From Spirochaetales bacterium (GTDB lineage Bacteria > Spirochaetota > Spirochaetia > ARS1246), in assembly GCA_016930115.1 (NCBI GenBank), contig JAFGHN010000316.1:1-7439 (forward strand): DNA of 7,439 nt. Direction: 5' to 3'. Below are positions 4,962 to 7,439 of the stretch, piece after piece. Under the pieces are notes generated by a model. That model did no database searches. It was not told the DNA's origin and was given only the letters and a program-made list of their open reading frames with translations. The translations under genes were made by a program, and so were the position numbers. Positions within the stretch are counted from its first letter, which is position 1. Every line of letters begins with the position of its first letter.

Positions 4962-6674
4962 ATGAAAAAAATTGCGCTTACGGCAGCGATTTTTCTGATG
5001 ATGGCTGCCATGGCCATGGCCGGACCACAGACGGAAGGCGGGGCTGCGGCAGCCGCCGGACCGGAAGGCCCTGTGTATGGCGGAACGCTGACCCTGTTCA
5101 GCCGCGGCACCGCCGAACCGGCAAGCCCGAGCGAATCCGACTCTCAATGGATAGCTACTTTTGGGATGATGCCTATCCAGGAGACCCTGGTTCGCGGTGA
5201 CATCGATACATACGGTCCCCGGGGCACCGGCGAGTACGCTTTCCAGACCTCCGGGTATATACCCATGCAGTATTTGACCGGGCATCTGCTGGAAAGTTGG
5301 GATGTTAAACCCGCCGCTCTGACGATGAAGGTGCGGAAAGGCATCTACTGGGCTCCGAATGAGAAACAGAAAGCCTGGATGCCGGTGAGGGAGATGACCG
5401 CGGACGACATCGCGCAGGATATCAACAGGTTCCGGGCCGCCCCCTGGGGGAACAGGTTTGACGGAATTCTTAAGGACGTATCCGCCACCGACAAATACAC
5501 CGTTGAGGTTGTATTTGTCGATAAGTTCAACCTGGAAGCCTTCTATTACTTCGGCTGGGAAGACCGGTCGTTGATCGCGCCGCCTGAGATGATTAAGGCC
5601 GGTGACGACGCGTGGGAGAACCAGGTGGGGACAGGACCCTTTATGTGGGAGGAATACGTACCCGGTTCTCACATGAGCTATGTGAAGAACCCCAATTACT
5701 GGCTCAAGACCAAGATTGACGGCAAAGAGTATCAAATGCCGTTTATCGACCGGTTTGTGGCCCCGATTATTCCGGATGAGGCCACCCAGATCGCCGCTCT
5801 GAGGACGGGGAGGATCGACTTCCACCAGTTCGTGACCCCGACCTACTGGGACTCACTTGAAAAGTCGGCTTCTGATCTGCTTTCCGCCAAATACTCAAAC
5901 GTTACTTATTTTGTCTCGATGTTGACCACCGAGCCGCCGTTTGACAATGTAAACGTCCGGCGGGCGATGATGATCGGCACTGATATAAAAGCGCACCAGC
6001 GGCTGATGTTGTCCGAAGAGATCCCGACTCACAGTTACCCCATACATTATCAGCACCCTGCATACACCCCGGTGGAAAAACTGCCTGCGGATCTCGCCGA
6101 GCTGTACGCTTATGATCCCGCAAAGGCGAAGAAGATTCTTGCCGACGCCGGCTATCCGAACGGTTTGACCATCGACCTTTACGCAGACAGTACTCCGGTT
6201 CATATGGACAACGCTGCGCTGCTCAAGGACGAATGGGCCAAGTTCGGCGTCACCGCGAATATCCAGGTCCATGACCCGGTTACGCACACCAACTTCACCT
6301 ATCACCGGAATTACCATGGCGCCATCATCAGCGGCCAGGAGATAGCCAATCCCATCAACTCGCTGTACCGCTTTGGACATACCGAGGGCTACATCAACTT
6401 CTCTGCTTACTCCAACTCTGCGTATGATGCCATCGTGACAAAGCTTGCAACCGAGCTTGATCCGGCAAAGCAACTCCCCTTGATGAAGGAAGCTTCTCTC
6501 ATGCTGCTCGGGGACGTTGCGCATATTCCCATGTTCCCCCAAATCACCGGTCATTATTGGTGGCCGTGGTTGAAGAACTACTACGGGGAAGTCACGGCAT
6601 CCGACGGCTCCCCCCACAGCATCATTGCGTGGATATGGATTGACCAGGATCTGAAGAAGAAGTTGGGGAAATAG
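4962..6674 (+). CDS. ABC transporter substrate-binding protein, family 5 (peptide/nickel/oligosaccharide type)
   Basis: The 570-residue exported protein belongs to the SBP_bac_5 group (OppA/DppA-like), which captures peptides, oligosaccharides or other solutes outside the inner membrane and delivers them to an ABC permease. Residues 1-20 are a Sec signal (MKK, hydrophobic core, AMA cleavage site). No lipobox cysteine follows, so a soluble periplasmic protein is expected. An alanine/glycine-rich linker runs to about 36. Family landmarks are YGGTLTL (39-45), LTMKVRKGIYW (120-130), MTADDIAQDINRF (145-157), VGTGPFMWEEYVPG (222-235), VKNPNYW (241-247), ALRTGRIDF (279-287), NVRRAMMIGTD (331-341) and YDPAKAKKILADAGYPNG (384-401). 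The C-terminus is aromatic (HYWWPWLKNYYGE), a style I recall in oligosaccharide-type members as well, so the substrate is left open. No permease is visible in the window. A strong terminator follows, then a dehydrogenase gene. Confidence 0.93.
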   Translation: MKKIALTAAIFLMMAAMAMAGPQTEGGAAAAAGPEGPVYGGTLTLFSRGTAEPASPSESDSQWIATFGMMPIQETLVRGDIDTYGPRGTGEYAFQTSGYIPMQYLTGHLLESWDVKPAALTMKVRKGIYWAPNEKQKAWMPVREMTADDIAQDINRFRAAPWGNRFDGILKDVSATDKYTVEVVFVDKFNLEAFYYFGWEDRSLIAPPEMIKAGDDAWENQVGTGPFMWEEYVPGSHMSYVKNPNYWLKTKIDGKEYQMPFIDRFVAPIIPDEATQIAALRTGRIDFHQFVTPTYWDSLEKSASDLLSAKYSNVTYFVSMLTTEPPFDNVNVRRAMMIGTDIKAHQRLMLSEEIPTHSYPIHYQHPAYTPVEKLPADLAELYAYDPAKAKKILADAGYPNGLTIDLYADSTPVHMDNAALLKDEWAKFGVTANIQVHDPVTHTNFTYHRNYHGAIISGQEIANPINSLYRFGHTEGYINFSAYSNSAYDAIVTKLATELDPAKQLPLMKEASLMLLGDVAHIPMFPQITGHYWWPWLKNYYGEVTASDGSPHSIIAWIWIDQDLKKKLGK

Positions 6675-6682
6675 GGACGCTT

Positions 6683-6700
6683 CAGGATATTTCGATCCTG
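6683..6700 (+). other. Small stem-loop just after the binding-protein stop codon
   Basis: CAGGAT and ATCCTG form a perfect 6-bp stem around the 6-nt loop ATTTCG. There is no T-tract, so it is not a terminator by itself. It may protect the 3' end of the binding-protein mRNA, or be chance. Confidence 0.35.
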
Positions 6701-6730
6701 TATATGAATTGATTGAATGTAAAATGAAGT

Positions 6731-6772
6731 GAAGGAGCTGGGCAGGTAAGTGACCCGGCTCCTTCCTCTTTT
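6731..6772 (+). terminator. Rho-independent terminator after the substrate-binding protein gene
   Basis: GAAGGAGCTGGG (6731-6742) pairs with CCCGGCTCCTTC (6754-6765) over 12 bp with a single U-G wobble, around an 11-nt loop. CTCTTTT (6766-6772) follows as a modest T-tract. It lies 57 nt after the stop codon. Only 32 nt separate it from the next ATG, with no clear promoter between, so partial read-through into the dehydrogenase gene is likely. Confidence 0.85.
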
Positions 6773-6790
6773 AGAAAGACTGTCACTGTT

Positions 6791-6798
6791 TGGAGAGG
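6791..6798 (+). promoter_or_regulatory. Shine-Dalgarno of the short-chain dehydrogenase gene
   Basis: TGGAGAGG lies 6 nt before the ATG at 6805 and decides that start. The reading from 6805 begins directly with the Rossmann strand, as usual in this family. Confidence 0.75.
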
Positions 6799-6804
6799 TA
6801 AAGT

Positions 6805-7439
6805 ATGCGGCTATCAGACAAGGTTGCCCTTATCACCGGAGCGGGGCGGGGAATCGGCCGGGCGACTGCCCTGGCATTTGCGGCAGAAGGGGCGAACCTC
6901 GTTCTTGCCGACATGAAAGCACAAGAGGTTGACGAGACCTGTAAGGAAGTAAAAAAACTCGGGCGTGAAGCGATCGCCGTCGCGGTAAACGTCACCAGGA
7001 AGGCAGAGGTGGCGTCAATGGTGAAACAAGCTCTTGACCGCTTCGGCAATGTCGACGTGCTTGTCAATATCGCGGGAGTGGCGATCCATAACATGATTCC
7101 GGCGATCCGCGAAGAGGACTGGGACCTGAACATGGACGTGAACGCGAAGGGAATTTTCCTCTGCACTCAGGCGTTATTCACTCACATGTGCGACCGCGGG
7201 AACGGTCACATCGTCAATGTGGCCTCCATGTCCGGAAAGCACGGCAGCGCTAAAACCGCCGCATACGCCGCCTCAAAATTTGCGGCAATCGGGTTCACGG
7301 AATCGACCATGAATGAAGGGCGACCGCACGGTGTGAAAGCAACGGCCATTTGCCCGGGGCCTGTCGATACGGCATTGCGCGCCGGAAACTGGCCTGATGA
7401 TATCAAGGAGCAGTTGATTAAACCTGAAGATGTCGCCGA
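6805..7439 (+). CDS. Short-chain dehydrogenase/reductase (SDR), 3' end beyond window
   Basis: The visible 211 residues are a classical SDR, a cytoplasmic NAD(P)-dependent oxidoreductase of about 250 residues, so some 40 are missing. Seen are the cofactor motif TGAGRGIG (11-18), NIAG (88-91, the NNAG position), the catalytic tetrad N113, S141 (in NVASMSG), Y154 and K158 (YAASK), and the PG motif CPGPVDT (183-189). An acidic D36 at the end of the second strand favours NAD(H) over NADP(H). NIAG in place of NNAG is a common variant. The substrate cannot be inferred beyond an alcohol/ketone pair. The gene follows the substrate-binding protein gene in the same direction after a terminator, so it may process an imported solute, for example a sugar or polyol. 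That link is inference. Confidence 0.93.
   Translation, partial: MRLSDKVALITGAGRGIGRATALAFAAEGANLVLADMKAQEVDETCKEVKKLGREAIAVAVNVTRKAEVASMVKQALDRFGNVDVLVNIAGVAIHNMIPAIREEDWDLNMDVNAKGIFLCTQALFTHMCDRGNGHIVNVASMSGKHGSAKTAAYAASKFAAIGFTESTMNEGRPHGVKATAICPGPVDTALRAGNWPDDIKEQLIKPEDVA

Noticed and set aside
4911..5825. A 304-codon minus-strand open frame, and a 240-codon one at 5895-6617
   Set aside because: Both are antisense to the well-supported substrate-binding protein and have no recognisable motifs.

Overview
The window looks like ordinary chromosome from a diderm bacterium of moderate to high GC. The start of the substrate-binding protein (a Sec signal ending AMA, then GPQTEGG and an alanine-rich linker) resembles exported proteins of Spirochaetia. 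Taxonomy is an inference from style only; no rRNA or other marker is present. I see no tRNA, CRISPR array, insertion sequence or phage gene.

Layout, left to right. (1) 1-797, minus: a two-cluster 4Fe-4S ferredoxin-domain protein whose 3' end runs off the left edge. It is divergent from (2) 923-2281, plus: a 12-helix MATE exporter. (3) 2319-2888, plus: a DUF2239 protein with its own promoter. It converges on (4) 2910-3455, minus: a small FMN nitroreductase. (5) 3517-3744, plus: a decayed cysteine synthase (cysK-like) remnant in which three conserved blocks are joined after two internal deletions. (6) 3802-4749, minus: a radical SAM enzyme (COG0731 type) with a C-terminal helix-turn-helix-like domain. 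It is divergent from (7) 4962-6674, plus: a family 5 ABC-transporter substrate-binding protein. A strong intrinsic terminator follows at 6731-6772. (8) 6805 to the right edge, plus: a classical short-chain dehydrogenase, truncated by the window end.

Gene relationships. Most genes are single transcription units with their own promoter, facing each other in divergent or convergent pairs. Only the binding protein and the dehydrogenase look like one operon, with the terminator between them probably lowering downstream expression. No permease or ATPase gene is inside the window, so the transported substrate cannot be read from context.

Most worth a second look: three starts (797 minus, 923 plus, 2319 plus) have a -10-like hexamer only 6-8 nt upstream and no Shine-Dalgarno, which suggests leaderless mRNAs, while the other genes have clear ribosome-binding sites. 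The DUF2239 protein carries an AT-hook-like GRGRPK followed by a ribbon-helix-helix-like segment, and its promoter contains a 13-bp dyad over the -10 box. The cysK remnant is an unannotated gene relic. None of this amounts to a clearly new multi-gene system.
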